Positions 22,908 to 58,862 of a stretch of DNA of 64,000 bases are shown in pieces (position 1 is the first letter of the stretch; every line of letters starts with the position of its first letter). The stretch lies in contig JAQMRL010000005.1 of assembly GCA_035578175.1 (NCBI GenBank), positions 51,441,722 through 51,505,721 of the forward strand, written 5' to 3'. The position numbers and the translations under genes were made by a program. The notes below the pieces were generated by a model. That model was not told the DNA's origin, ran no database searches, and worked only from the letters and a program-made list of their open reading frames with translations. The DNA comes from Catonia carolina. Lineage: Eukaryota > Arthropoda > Insecta > Hemiptera > Achilidae.

Positions 22908-23567
22908 CTGGGTCATCGAGAAAAGTTGCATCCATTTTAAAAAAATAGTTTAAAAACTAGTGGAGATAGTCATAATTTTTTTTTTATAAACAGAAAATAT
23001 TCTGTTTATTAAAAATTCTGTTTATTAAAAGAATAAATAAACAGAATTTTATTTATTGTAGTTTTTTTGTTGGTGCGACTTTACCGCAAATTGAACAAAT
23101 TGAATTGGAAAAAAGCATTAACATAATTTAGCAGCAAGGCGGCGGCCTTCTCATTTCATTCTTCTAGTGCCCCACGCTCTTAATGAAAGGTTCTCTGACT
23201 GATGGATCAGTAGGGTCGATCCCGTGCTTTGGCCTCTGAGAAGTCCAGATTTAACCCCACTTGATTTTTCTTCTGTGGTTATGTTCAAAATCATGTCTAT
23301 AGTAAGAAGATTCGAGATGTGAATCATTTACGACAATGAATTGCCTTTCTGTTGCTTCGGTCATACTTGATATGACACAACGCACCTGGACAGAGGTCGA
23401 TTATCATTTAGATGTGTGCAGAGCAACCAATGGTGCTCATGTACAAACTATTAAGTTGTAAAAAGCTTTAATATTTTTTTGTTTACAAAAAAAAAATTAT
23501 GACTATCTCCAGTAGTTTTTAAACTGTATATTTTTAAAAATAGATGCAACCTTTCTCGATGACCCAG
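22908..23567 (+). mobile_element. Tc1/mariner-type element remnant with TIRs
   Basis: The ends CTGGGTCATCGAGAAA and TTTCTCGATGACCCAG mirror each other and are flanked by TA. Inside, 23130-23465 decodes in broken frames to a transposase C-terminus (FFFCGYVQNHVYSKKIRDVN, then ...VCRATNGAHVQT), as in insect IS630/Tc1-like elements with 'PRSPDLtPLDFFLWG'. Stop codons and frameshifts make it dead. Confidence 0.65.
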
Positions 23568-24330
23568 TATATCTGTCTTTAGTCCTCAGTGACGTGACGT
23601 CAGCAGATATATCCATTTACAGAACTAACTAAAAAAATTTGTTTGTTTCTTGAATTGCAGAATAAAAGGTTAAAACAATTGTAAAGTACAAAGATTGTTT
23701 AAAAATATTGATTAAATTGAACAAACGTAACGCACACAGGAAGCATGACTGATATACAGCACTGACTTCATATCAGCCAGAAAACACTGGCGGGCAGTGC
23801 TGTCAACCCAGCTTCCACAGTTGAAAATTTTCTAGAATATTTAGACATTTTGGAACAATTTTAATGACTTAAGACTAATTTTAATCCAATTTTTTTTAGT
23901 TTAATTTGTAAATGTGTGGATATATCTGGCAATAGTCCATGAAGGGTTATGTAAGTTTCATTTGATTTATAAACTCCTCTAGTTCATGTTTTTATTTGGC
24001 TAGAGAAATGATTAAAATAATTATTATTATTTAAAATTTTGTTGGTGGGAATCAAGTTAATGATAATTAGGCAGCTAATTATTGACAGACGGCTATAACA
24101 AAATGATTTTAATAGTTAAGACCAAAATATCTATTTTATATTTATGTTTAAATAAATGTGAAATAACATCTGTGTAAAATCTGAATGTTTAAATGTTATC
24201 TAGTAAATTAAGATAAAGTTATGATCATTTTAACAGATCAGTGTATCCCTTGTAACATTAAACATACAAATAAAAGAACTATTAATATTTTCTGTGTATT
24301 TAATTTTTTATTCCTTTTTTACCATTCTCT
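23568..24330. other. Intergenic AT-rich DNA
   Basis: No feature recognised. Confidence 0.35.
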
Positions 24331-24334
24331 TGTT

Positions 24335-25100
24335 GTATATGAATTGTAGGGAAGGTAAGTACAGTATTGTTTACATGTTGATTTTTTGAAATCAAGTTTT
24401 CACTGGATATACACTTTTTCAGACCCCCTGAACTGAAAAAACATGTTTAGCGATTGGTCTGTGTGTGTGCAAACAAAATATTTCAAGAATTGAATAGCGT
24501 ATGAAGCTGAAACTTTGAACTTAAGGTAGTTACCACTACAGGACATGACATGAACATTTTCATCAAAATCAGTCAACCAACAAAGCAGCAAATTAATTCA
24601 TGCAATTTTCTCAAAAAGAGTTCAAACAATTTAAAAAAAAATGCCTCAACTACTTTTTTTATGGTCTACAAGATATAGGATAAGCACCATGTCTGCTGAA
24701 AGTTTCTCTTAGTAAAAGATGTTTTTTTTAAGATTGCAGCCTTAATATGCATTATAAGGCAAAAGTGTATATAATCAAGGTTGTAGAACATTTAAAAATC
24801 GACAACTTTTATTTATAACATTTTTCTGTACAACGTTTAGTTTAGCAGCAGTTATAAATTTTCTGGTTTTCCTTTCATCAAAATGGCTAAAAAATTGGGA
24901 TTTTTTTAAGATTGTGGCCTTAGTATATGCATTTTATGATAAAAAAGTATAGAATCAAAGTTATAAAAAATTAAAAAACTAACAACTTTTATTTAAAGTA
25001 TTTTTCTCTACAAAGCCTAGTTTAGAGGCAATTACCGATTTTCCGTATTCTTTATTAATTTTTTAGGAAAGAAAATTTGCTTTATAAAAGACGTTTTTGA
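24335..25100 (+). mobile_element. R2 (TG-family) copy, strongly diverged, 3' truncated
   Basis: Keeps the ATGTTGATTTTTTGAAATC, TTTCAGACCCCCTGAAC and ACATGTTTAGCGATTGGTC blocks and both internal repeat units, but lacks the TG expansion and the 3' hairpin end. Confidence 0.6.
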
Positions 25101-25103
25101 TAC

Positions 25104-25243
25104 CAGGATGGTATGAAGTGGTAGTAGGCAGAAAGAAGTAAACGAATGCTGTATTAAAATAATATCTATTTACCGTGTATTAACTCATCTACCCAGTACA
25201 AGCAAACTACGTTGCTTTCATACTATCCTGGTATCAAAAATCA
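25104..25243. mobile_element. 140-bp inverted-repeat MITE
   Basis: TTTGATACCAGGATGGTATG at the left is mirrored by CATACTATCCTGGTATCAAA at the right. It lies inside R2-derived sequence. No coding capacity. Confidence 0.6.
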
Positions 25244-25518
25244 CTTTTAACTTTTGGTTATTCTGCGCTACTACCGCCGCCTACCGGAATTCTCTTGAAC
25301 TATTTTCAATTTTCTTTCCCGCTATTATGAAAGCTGTTGCAATCTTGAAAAAATTCGACACCCGAACCGATTCTGTCAACTTTAACCTCATACGTTGTCG
25401 ACATCGGGTGTCCGTAAAATCGTTATAGAACATTTAAAAACCTACAACTTTTAATTCAGCCATTTTGATTATATACCGAGTGAACCGATTCATTCGACAT
25501 CGGGTGTCGAATTTTTAC

Positions 25519-25945
25519 TCTTGCCCTTTATGAATTATAAAAAGAAAGTATTGTTTTCATGTCAATTTTTCGAAATCGAGTTTTCATCGGAAACGCAAGT
25601 TTTTAGGCTCCCTGAACCCAAACAAATGTGTTTAGCGTTTGGTCTGTGTATGTGTGTGTGTATAAACAAAATATCTCAAGAACGGAATAACATACGAAGT
25701 TTAAACTTGAAACTTAAGTTAGGTACCACTACGGGTCCCCGACATGAACATTTTACAAGACAGGGTAAGCCATGTCTGCTGAAATTCTTGGGGCCTTTTC
25801 ATTTGCATAATTCACTCATGATTAAAGTTAGGTTATGTTTTGCATTTTACATTGTTTACTAATGATGAAAGGTAGGTTATATTTTTCATTATTTTTACAT
25901 TAACAAAATAAAGCTGTGTTAGTGCTTCACACCAGATTTTATAAA
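25519..25945 (+). mobile_element. R2 (TG-family) copy with internal deletion
   Basis: The 5' block from GTATTGTTTTCATGTCAAT to CATGAACATTTTA is followed directly by sequence from the GGTAAGCCATGTCTGCTG block and then the ATTCACTCATGATTAAAG block. Both repeat units are missing. It ends near ACACCAGATTTT. The frame 25521-25862 is a repeat shadow. Confidence 0.6.
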
Positions 25946-25989
25946 TAGATTGAGTTTTTAACAAAAAATAAAGAAAAAACAATTCTATT

Positions 25990-26155
25990 AATAATATATT
26001 TATTATTTATTTCTGCGTATAATGTACATATATGACAGTAAAAATATTGCTTTAACATTACTCTTTTTATAAATACGTTAACAATAGATCAAGTACAGTG
26101 CACAATTAGTAAGTTACAACAATCATAGCTAATAATGATCTCTTAACAACCACAC
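25990..26155 (-). promoter_or_regulatory. Predicted 3' UTR and polyadenylation signal of the SLC49A4-like gene
   Basis: Downstream of the TAG at 26158-26156, overlapping AATAAA hexamers occur on the minus strand at about 26000-26012, giving a plausible 3' UTR of about 150 nt. Confidence 0.45.
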
Positions 26156-49984
<23,829 letters not shown>

Positions 49985-50126
49985 TTCAATTTGAAAGCAC
50001 CATTAAAGTTCACCATTTAAATTTTAGTTTAATTAAAATGAAAATATAACTGAAAACTGCATCCTCCAACTGATTGACTAAATTCAATGAGATTTTGGTT
50101 ACCATGGAAACGAGAATCTATACTAA
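49985..50126 (-). promoter_or_regulatory. Short 5' flank of the SLC49A4-like gene before an R2 insertion
   Basis: Only about 140 bp separate the initiator ATG (49984) from the 3' end of an R2 element. No TATA box or initiator could be assigned with confidence. The 5' UTR either fits in this space, crosses the R2 copy or is spliced from further away. Confidence 0.4.
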
Positions 50127-51048
50127 TAAAAAAAATCTGGTGTGAAACACACACAACTTTCTCTTGCCAATGCAAATAATGAAAAATATAATCTAACATT
50201 ATTAATAAAACATTAGAAATAAACAAATAAACTAACCTCAATAAACATAACCTAATTTTAATCATGAGTGAAAGACGCAAAATGAAAATCAACCTCAGTT
50301 TGGCTTAAAATACGAAAAATCACTCTTTAACGCTAAACTAGGCTCTGTAAAGAAAAATGCTCTAAATAAATGTTGTAGATCTCTTAATTTTCTATAAATT
50401 TGATTACATATACTTTTGTCATAAAATGCATACAAAGGCCGAAATCTTTAAAAAATCGATTTTTTACACTTTTCGTGAGGAAAAACAAAAAATGCTAATT
50501 ACCGCTAAACTAAGCGTTATACAAAAATTTTAAAAATAAACGTAGAATTTTAAATTCTCTACAACTCTTATACATATACATTTTTGCGCTAAAATACATA
50601 TTAAAGTCGCAATCTTAAAAAAATAATTTTTTTACGAGAAAACAGCCTTTTCAAGAATTTTAGCAGACATGGGCCTACACTATCCTGTAGAGCATAAAAA
50701 ATGAAGTAAATGAGGCGATTTTTTAAAAAAATCAAAGGAGCCGTTGCCAAAAAAATCGCACAAAAGTGAAAAATGACACGAATAAACTACTACTTCCGGT
50801 TGACGATTTTGATTTAATGTTCGTGTCGGGTCCTCTAGTAGACTAGTATCTAACTTAAGTTTTAAGTTTCAAGTACGTACGATGTACGCGCACACAAACA
50901 CAGACCAATCCCTAAAAACATGTTTTTTTTGGGTTCAGGGGGTCTGAAAACGTGTAGATCCGGTGAAAACACGATTTCGAAAAATCGACATGAAAACAAT
51001 ACTTTCCTTCCTATATATTCATGTAGGCAAGAGAAAGTAAAAAGAAAA
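50127..51048 (-). mobile_element. R2 (TG-family) copy next to the SLC49A4-like start codon
   Basis: Reversed R2 with the 3' end AAATCTGGTGTGAAACACAC and CTTTCTCTTGCCAATGCA at the left, both internal units, and the 5' end GGCAAGAGAAAGT at about 51034. The TG tract is nearly absent (CGCGCACACAAACACAGACC). Confidence 0.8.
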
Positions 51049-51358
51049 AGCGTGGTTTTTGTGCAGGCTAATTACCAAATTTACAGAACGGATTTTCATG
51101 AAATTTTGACACAATATTTGTATTTATATTCACAGCAACATTTTTATTTTTAAATTTTCAAAAATTATAACCCTACGGCTACAGCCACATTCCAAGAGGC
51201 AAGAGTCAAGTGGTAAGATTCATTATGGCCGGACTGCAAGAGGGAGGTGGCACATGGCAACTATTGATGGGAGGTCAATTGATTGCTAGCATAAGGAATT
51301 CGGTTGGAGTGGATTGTTTGTTTGTAGGATTCCCTCCTCCTATAACTTAGTAGTAGTA

Positions 51359-52138
51359 CCGGGTGATTTTTTAGTCCTGTTACCCAATTGTTAATGTCTG
51401 GTAATTTTTTTCTAAGAAAGGGATATTTTGTTTTGTGACACAAAGTTGGTAGCCCTACTCAACCGGTATAGATACGACAGTTTGAGTTGATTCTCCTTGA
51501 GTTGCGTAAAATTTTGTGCTGTTTCCAGTTTTGTTACGAACAGAATGTCTTTTACTCTAGAACAACGGGTTTTCATTCTTGAACAATATTTTGCTACAAA
51601 ATCGTATGCGAGTGTAAAAGAATCATTTTAAATTAAATTTTTTGGTGTTCCTCCACTCTATTCTAGTCAATTTCTAGGCTAACTAACTGATTTTTAGAGG
51701 CAGGTATTGCTTGCAGCAGAAAACGTAGTGGTCGACCAACTCTCTTGACAGATGACGTTAAGAGAATGTGAAAACAAGATTGCTCAATTCTCCATGGAAA
51801 AGTTTACAAAAACTTTCCTCGCATGTAGATTTGTCATGTTCGAGTGCTCAGAAAGCTGCTAAAAAATTGAAATTGTATCCGTATCACATACGATTAGTTC
51901 TAGAGCTTCAGCCTCCAGATTTAAACAAGAAATTGTTTTAGGATAAAAGACATTCTGTTCGTAGCATGACCGGAAATGGCACAAAATTTTACACAGCTCA
52001 AGGAGAATCAACGCACACTGCCATATCCATACTGGTTGAGTAGGGCTACCAACTTAGTGTCACAAAACAAAATTTTTTTTTTTAGAAAAATATTACCAGA
52101 CATTAACAATTGGGTAACAGGACTAAAAAATCACTCTG
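51359..52138 (+). mobile_element. 780-bp long-TIR DNA transposon with a dead transposase
   Basis: Inverted repeats of about 110 bp (TTTTTTAGTCCTGTTACCCA and its mirror, extending through the GTGACACAAAGTTGG block) with TA outside both ends. Inside, from the ATG at 51545, the frame reads MSFTLEQRVFILEQYFATKS then stops; later patches read RSGRPTLLTDDV. This resembles the helix-turn-helix start of IS630/Tc1-like (DUF4817) transposases; the catalytic part is missing. Confidence 0.75.
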
Positions 52139-52192
52139 TAGTAATACCATTAGTACGCGCTGTTCTAAAAATATTAGTCACAAACCATTTCG

Positions 52193-52620
52193 AATAACTA
52201 CTGTAGTACCAAAATATTTGGATCTTTTCCGTTTTCTGTATGCCACTATCAAATCTGAATTTCCAGAAGGGTTACACAATTCTCCCACTCCTGCGTCTAG
52301 CACGCCAATCTGACTAGCAATATTCCTGCGTAAAGTCAACTCCACTCCGATTTCATAGTTAGTTACTACACAGTCTGCTATGAATTTTGTAGAGTTACTT
52401 AATAATATTCGGACGGAGGAAAATGCTGCAAAGTTCCTTCAGGAAAAGAGGTTATTACATAATCCCAGAAGATGTAAAAATTAAAAAAGTACGTGTGAAA
52501 CACTAGCACGACTTTCTCTTCCCTATGAAAATAATTAAAAAATATAACGTAATAGTATAATGTAGCCTAGTAATAGCAAAAATTCAATTAAAAAATATAA
52601 CAAACTTAAAAATTATAACA
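52193..52620 (-). repeat. R7 segment joined to an R2 end, one arm of an inverted pair
   Basis: Its reverse complement matches 55650-56050 at roughly 85% by eye, including GCGTGCTAGACGCAGGAGTG and GATTTGATAGTGGCATACAG, and continuing through an R2-like GGGAAGAGAAAGTCGTG end. Confidence 0.65.
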
Positions 52621-52959
52621 GAAAATCATTGTTTTTTAAGTTACGAGGTATTTTCATAAACATTTTGTAAAATCGCAAAATTTGACATAAAGTCAGCATG
52701 CGAGAAACTTTTCGGCCTTTAAAGATAACTGTACACATGTAGGAAACGAAATACGAGAAAATTTTCACTTAAATTTTAGTGAAAGAATTATTTAAACTGG
52801 ACGTAATTTCAAGCAAGTTTCAGTTACTTAAAAAAAAATTAGATATGTTTTCTGAAATGGTTTTACAATCCACATATTACTCCTCTCTGCCGGAGGCCAT
52901 CAAGTTATAGACAAACAGTACAGTACATAGTATACAGTATAGACTACCGAGAGACGTTC

Positions 52960-53380
<421 letters not shown>

Positions 53381-53454
53381 TATACAATACAGTAGATACC
53401 AACACTATACTCAAAAACTTTTCTATTACTTTTTCACTTCCGTGCTCTATTTAC

Positions 53455-53770
53455 AGGGTATAGGTAGTGAGTCACGAGAATGCCTTTTGCGTACGGATGT
53501 GCTGTGAGGAAGGAAGGAAATCTGTCAGGGCTACCAACCTCAACAGTGAGACACTATATTTTACTACCGTGCAATTGCACAGTTCGTTAGCCACATGTTG
53601 CCTTTCAATTAATATGTTTCATTGTGACCGACCTTTTTTTCACTTAAACCCCATTTCCTTTAAAAATTTTGGGTCTTTTCCGTTTTCTGTATGTCACTAT
53701 CACATCCGAATTCCCAGAAGGGTTGCACGCGTGTTCATTTCTTCCACTCCCCCCCTAACTGAATACTCAT
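53455..53770 (+). repeat. R7 repeat copy
   Basis: Carries GAGTCACGAGAATGCC, CAACCTCAACAGTGAGACAC and TTTTCCGTTTTCTGTATGTC. Its first half is the reverse complement of 12381-12620; its last part matches 52210-52270. Confidence 0.65.
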
Positions 53771-53829
53771 ACTGAGACAGACACACTCACTCACGCGTAC
53801 ACACGTTCTTTCTAGTCCCAGTATATAAC

Positions 53830-54779
53830 GGGTGATTCAAAAAGAGCGCCGGTTTTTAAACGGCTGGTAAATTTTTGTTTATCGGTTGGCAACATTGTTA
53901 GACCTCATTTCTATTTCGGAGAACATTCCGATTGACGATTCAGTTGTAGTTTCTCTTGTTCGCAGTGTAGTACTCTCGCAGTCTGTGTCTAACCATGGAG
54001 AAGTTTACTATTGCACAACGAATGTTAATCGTCAAAACATTTTACCAGAGTGGAGAGAGTTATGCGGCTACTGTCAGGCGACTTCGCGGTACTATAGGAC
54101 GTAATGAAGCACCGAATGAATCAACAGTTCGCAGGCTCATGAAAAAGTTTTTTGAGACGGGTTCAACAGTCGACCTTAAAAGTTCTGGACGTCGTCGTTC
54201 TGGCCGAACTGAGCAGAACGTTGCGTTGGTTCGTGACAGTGTGGCTGTTAGCCCAGCAAAATCAATACGTCGCCGTTCTCAACAATTGGGTTTACGATGT
54301 TCTTCTGTACGGAAAATTCTTCGGTACGATCTCCAATATCACCCGTATAAAATTCAGTTTCTGCACGAGAAACAATGTTGTTGCTCCGTGAACGGTTCCA
54401 GGATCGCATCATTTCTCGTAATTCCGACCATCAATGGCCACCAAGGTCGTGTGACTTGACGCCTTGTGACTTTCATCTTTGGGGTCATCTGAAGTCATTG
54501 GTGTATGCCAATAAACCCCGAAACATCAACGACTTGAAGAAGGAAATTCGACGGGTTATCGGGCAAATGGAAGTCGAAACTTGTCGTGCAGTAATATCCA
54601 ATTTCATGGACAGAGTTGATGCGTGCCAGCGCAGTAGAGGAGGACACATGCCTGACATCATTTTTCATACATGAAATCTGAAGGTAAGATGAACTTGTTG
54701 ATGTGTTTATTTTCAGTTTTTCAATAAAATAAATCTCTTAATTTGATATATCAAAACCGGCGCTCTTTTTGAATCACCC
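53830..54779 (+). mobile_element. 950-bp IS630/Tc1-like (DUF4817) element, catalytic core deleted
   Basis: The TIRs GGGTGATTCAAAAAGAGCGC and GCGCTCTTTTTGAATCACCC are perfect over 20 bp. The frame from 53995 encodes an intact helix-turn-helix region (MEKFTIAQRMLIVKTFYQSG...NESTVRRLMKKFFETGSTVD...SIRRRSQQLGL...YHPYKIQ). After an out-of-frame deletion, 54366-54674 encodes RETMLLLRERF, WPPRSCDLTPCDFHLWGHLK and RSRGGHMPDIIFHT, then a stop. The two central catalytic Asp regions are lost. The clean ends suggest recent mobilisation in trans. Confidence 0.9.
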
Positions 54780-54789
54780 TATAGTATAC

Positions 54790-55640
54790 TATGGACAATT
54801 CGAACTGGCACAACTCTTGCTCTACGTGTACACTCAGTTCCGCATAAAATATATCCATAACCTATTCTTTCAACAAGGTCTACAAATTTTAATGTACGCA
54901 AATGCCTACAACCTTATTTCAATCTACAAACAAACTAATAATTTAATTTTAAAATATGTATTTAATTTCTCCCAATAAAAATTCAAATCGTAAATTACAA
55001 GAACTAAACTGCGCAAAAACTCACTAAACTATACTCTACAGATGCACGCAACTAACTAAACGAATTGTTCCGAATACATAATGAACAGAAAATCATATAT
55101 GAAATCAAATTAGATACATCATTACGTCTGACAGATTATTAGTAACAACAATGAAAACAAAGCGTAGTGACCGTGCGTGAGTCGCACATACAGTAGCGAT
55201 TATTTTATACTTTTGTGACTGTACCGTCGTTGCATGGCGAGGGGCGAAGAGTGGACAAGATAAACACTGAAGCTGCTTGTGCCAATTCGAATTTTCCAAG
55301 GTATACTATGTTACACGTTCTGTTGTTTTATTTCTAATTTTGGTAGTTTTATTGCTTTATTTTGAGGTTTTTATTATATTATATTTTTTTATTTACAAGT
55401 TACTTATAACTTTTTTTTTATATCGGGAACTGTACATTATTGACAACTACCCAATTTGATCGCTGCTTGCTGCATTATTTGACGTGAATTAGGCATGAGT
55501 TTGAACAGGGACCCCCAGTAGAGTTTGTTCACGGATGACTGTCAGCTGGTCACCATACAAAGTCGCTTGCCCAACCGATATTACTTAACAAACAATAGTA
55601 ACTTACTATTAGCTGACTGACTGGGCTGGCCCGAAGCCCT
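54790..55640. other. AT-rich DNA without recognised features
   Basis: No gene or repeat family assigned. A short GC-richer part at 55170-55300 contains overlapping frames on both strands with no family signature. Confidence 0.35.
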
Positions 55641-55649
55641 ACTTATAAC

Positions 55650-56200
55650 TTATTACTGAAATTATTCTAATTGTTTACATTATATTTTATATTTAATTAT
55701 TATTACATTACTATTACGTTATATTTTTAAATTATTTACTTGGGAAGAGAAAGTCGTGTGAGTGTATCACACAGACTTTTTAAGTTATCACATTTTCTGG
55801 GATTATGCAATAACCCCCTTTCTTGAAGGAATTCTGCAGCATCTTCCTCCATATGAATATTTTAAGTAACTCTACAAAATTCATACAAGGACCTGACTAT
55901 GTACACTGTGTAGTAACTGACTGTGAAATAAGTGGAGTTGAAATTAAGCAGGAATATTGCTAGTCAGAATAGCGCGCTAGACGCAGGAGTGGGAGAAGTG
56001 TGTAACCCTTCAGGGAATTCGGATTTGATAGTGGCATACAGAAAACGGAAAAGACCAAAAATTTTCTTAACGTACAATATTCCAACTAAAATGTTGCCTT
56101 TCTTTCAAAACCGGTAATAACTTTTCACAAGTCCGCATCACTTTCTTATTAATATAAAACTTGAGATTTTCTGTAAAAAAACCCTTACTAAAATTGGTCC
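55650..56200 (+). repeat. R2 end joined to R7, second arm of the inverted pair
   Basis: GGGAAGAGAAAGTCGTGTGA, hairpin and CACAGA, then R7 sequence running to TTTCAAAACCGGTAATAACT, the block also present at 12180. See 52193-52620. Confidence 0.65.
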
Positions 56201-56518
56201 ATTCATGTTGAAGAAATAGACTTATAGGGCTCCGCACCTCTGGTAAGTTTACAATAGACATAGTTGATAACTAGTTAGTAATAGACTTAGAATAATTCAT
56301 ATAATATAATCCCACTCATATTTTATTACATTAGCGGCCATTGTTTAGTGTAAATGGATAATAAGTCGGCATTTATTGGCTTCTCAAACCTTATGAATAT
56401 TGAAAGATTTACCTCACACTACACTCATACATATTATACCCAATAGAAAAGAAATTTTCTCATATAACTTAATACTGTACATACATATTACATTTACCAT
56501 TTATTAGATTATAATATA

Positions 56519-57373
56519 CAGAGTGTCTCATGAGTACCCGACAAACTTCTAAGGTGGTTTCCTCTCATCAAAATAATGAAAAAGGTGTACATAAACATCG
56601 GTCCGGAAACGCTTCGTTAGCGAGTAACGGCTAGCGAAAGATTTCGCCCTGGGTTCAGAAAGAACATACGCCTAAATAAAGTCATCCTAGAGGTCTAGGA
56701 ACCCAATTTTATGAGTAGATTTGATGGTTTCTTATGTACTTCGACCCGAAAAATTGAATAAAATAAGTTCCAGAACCATATCTCCAATAGGTTTTGTAAT
56801 ATCCAATGAAAAACGGACAAATCTGTGCATAAAAATACTTTTTTTAGGTTTGAAGAACAATAACTGTGTTAAATGGCTAATAAATGTGTAAATTTATTTA
56901 GCAAAACTAGTAGACATTTTAATTCTGAAGAGAATGATGTAAAATAGGCCAATAATAAACAAACACAAAGAATCAAAATCTCTACAAGTTTTGCTAAATA
57001 AATTTACACATTTATTAGCCATTTAACACAGTTATTGTTTTTCAAACCTAAAAAACATATTTTTATGCACAGATTTGTCCGTTTTTCATTGGATATTACA
57101 AAAACTACTGGAGATATGGTTCTGGAACTTATTTTATTCAATTTTTTGGGTCGAAATACATAAGAAAGTATCAAATCTACTTATAAAATTGGGTTCTTAG
57201 ACCTCTAGGATGACTTTATTTAGGCGTATGTTCTGAACCCAGGGCGAAATCTTTCGCTAGCCGTAACTCGCTAACGAAGCGTTTCCGGACCCATGTTTAT
57301 ATAAACTTTTTTCATTATTTTGATGAGAGGAAACCACCTTCGAAGTTTGTCAGGTTACTCGTGAGATACCCTG
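56519..57373. mobile_element. 855-bp near-perfect palindrome (mariner-derived snap-back element)
   Basis: Left arm 56519 to about 56914 and right arm about 56982-57373 are mirror copies of roughly 395 bp around a spacer of about 67 bp. TA flanks both ends (56517-56518, 57374-57375). Shared arm blocks include GAAACGCTTCGTTAGCGAG, GGTCCGGA and GCAAAACTAG. The arm ends match the left end of the mariner remnant at 14933, and the spacer TTAATTCTGAAGAGAATGAT matches 15308-15328 in it. So the palindrome is an inverted duplication of that mariner's 5' region. Confidence 0.88.
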
Positions 57374-57554
57374 TATACAGGTAGCCCATCAAACATTCGA
57401 TCTATACTACCACTTCTAGTAAACCACTTCTTCTTCAACAAGAACTAAATTTTTGTTTTATTTCACCGATTTTGATGATACATTCACTTAAATTAATAAA
57501 TTTAAGCTTTAAAACGTTGTGGTAATTTTAATTTGTTTAAGAGAAAAGCTAAAA

Positions 57555-58293
57555 AAATCTGGAGTGAAACTGGAGAAAAATTTTCTAAATAAAAGTTGCA
57601 GATTTTTTTAATTTCTTATAAATGTTATTAAATACACTTTTGTCGTAAAATGCATACTAATGCTGGAATCTTAAAAAATCGATTTTTGTTTTAGATTTTC
57701 ATGAAAAAAAGAAGAAAATCACTTAGGCCTAATTACCACTAAACTAAGCGTTATACAAAAACTGTTTAAAATAAAAAATGTAGGATATTAAATTCTCTAC
57801 AACTTTTATTATATACATATTTGCGCTAAAATGCATAGGCCTATTAAAGCCGCAATCTTAAACAACAATTTTTTACGTAAAAACAGCCTCCCCAAGAATT
57901 ACAGCAGACGTGGTGCATACCCTATCTTGTAGAGCATAAAAAATGAAGTAAATAAGACGATTTTTAAAAAAATCGTAGGAGCCGTTTTTGAAAAAATCGC
58001 AAAAAAGTGAAAAATGACACGAATAAACTACTACTACCTCCGGTTGACCGATTTTGATGAAAATGTTCGTGTCGGGTCCGGTAGTAGTAGATCTAACTTA
58101 AGTTTCATGTTTCAAGTTCGTACGATGTTCCGTTCTTGAGATATTCTGTTCACACACAGACCAATCGCTAAAAATGTGTTTTTTGGGTTCAAGGGGTCTG
58201 AAAACGTGTAGATCCGATGAAAACTCGTTTTCGAAAATCAACATGAAAATAATACTTTCCTTCCTACATATTCATATAGGCAAGAGAAAGTAA
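57555..58293 (-). mobile_element. R2 (TG-family) copy, 3' region partly deleted
   Basis: Reversed R2: the hairpin end is reduced to ATCTGGAGTGAAACTGG, then internal units, the ACACACAGACCAATCGCTAA block and the 5' end GGCAAGAGAAAGT at about 58279. Confidence 0.75.
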
Positions 58294-58299
58294 AAATGA

Positions 58300-58860
58300 A
58301 GAAGTGCGGTGTAAAAAGTACAAAAAAATTAATAATGTATCTGCTTACACCGCTTTCTAATGTTTTAAATAGCTCTTGTAATGGCCTCTTGTAATGGATA
58401 CGTAATAAAATGTCCAAGTGAAGAGAAGAGTTAAGAAGGGATATGAAAAAAGAGTTTTTTACTGTGTGTCATAATTTGTTAAAAATTAATGTAACTTTCA
58501 ATGGGAAAATAAAATTAAAGTTAAGTTAGTTAGACGGGTTGCAGCCGCATCTCTCCCAGGAGCGAGTTGCCATGACAACGGAGATGTCAGTGGCAAATAT
58601 ACGCCTAGCTCTCCCCACCTGTCCCCGACAGTGAAGAGATTGTGGTGGGTCAACCAGTCTACTGCACCTGCATGTTCTACGTACGTGTGTTGGTCTGCAT
58701 TTGTGGTGTCATAAAGTTGTTTTGTATGTCTATTTTACATAATATGTGTCATACAGTATGAAAGGAGAATTTTCATTTTCTAAATTTTTATATAGGCCTA
58801 GCTAATAATATTAATTTCAAAATGTTTCTAATGTACTGTTCGGGAATAACATAGTAGGCT
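58300..58860. other. Unassigned DNA
   Basis: A GC-richer patch at 58540-58700 (GCAGCCGCATCTCTCCCAGG) resembles no other element here. No coding support. Confidence 0.3.
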
Positions 58861-58862
58861 AT

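Noticed and set aside
22908..23567. CRISPR-like or bacterial features among the short repeats
   Set aside because: Repeat spacing is irregular, the sequence is eukaryotic with spliced genes, and the repeats are TIR and SINE structures.
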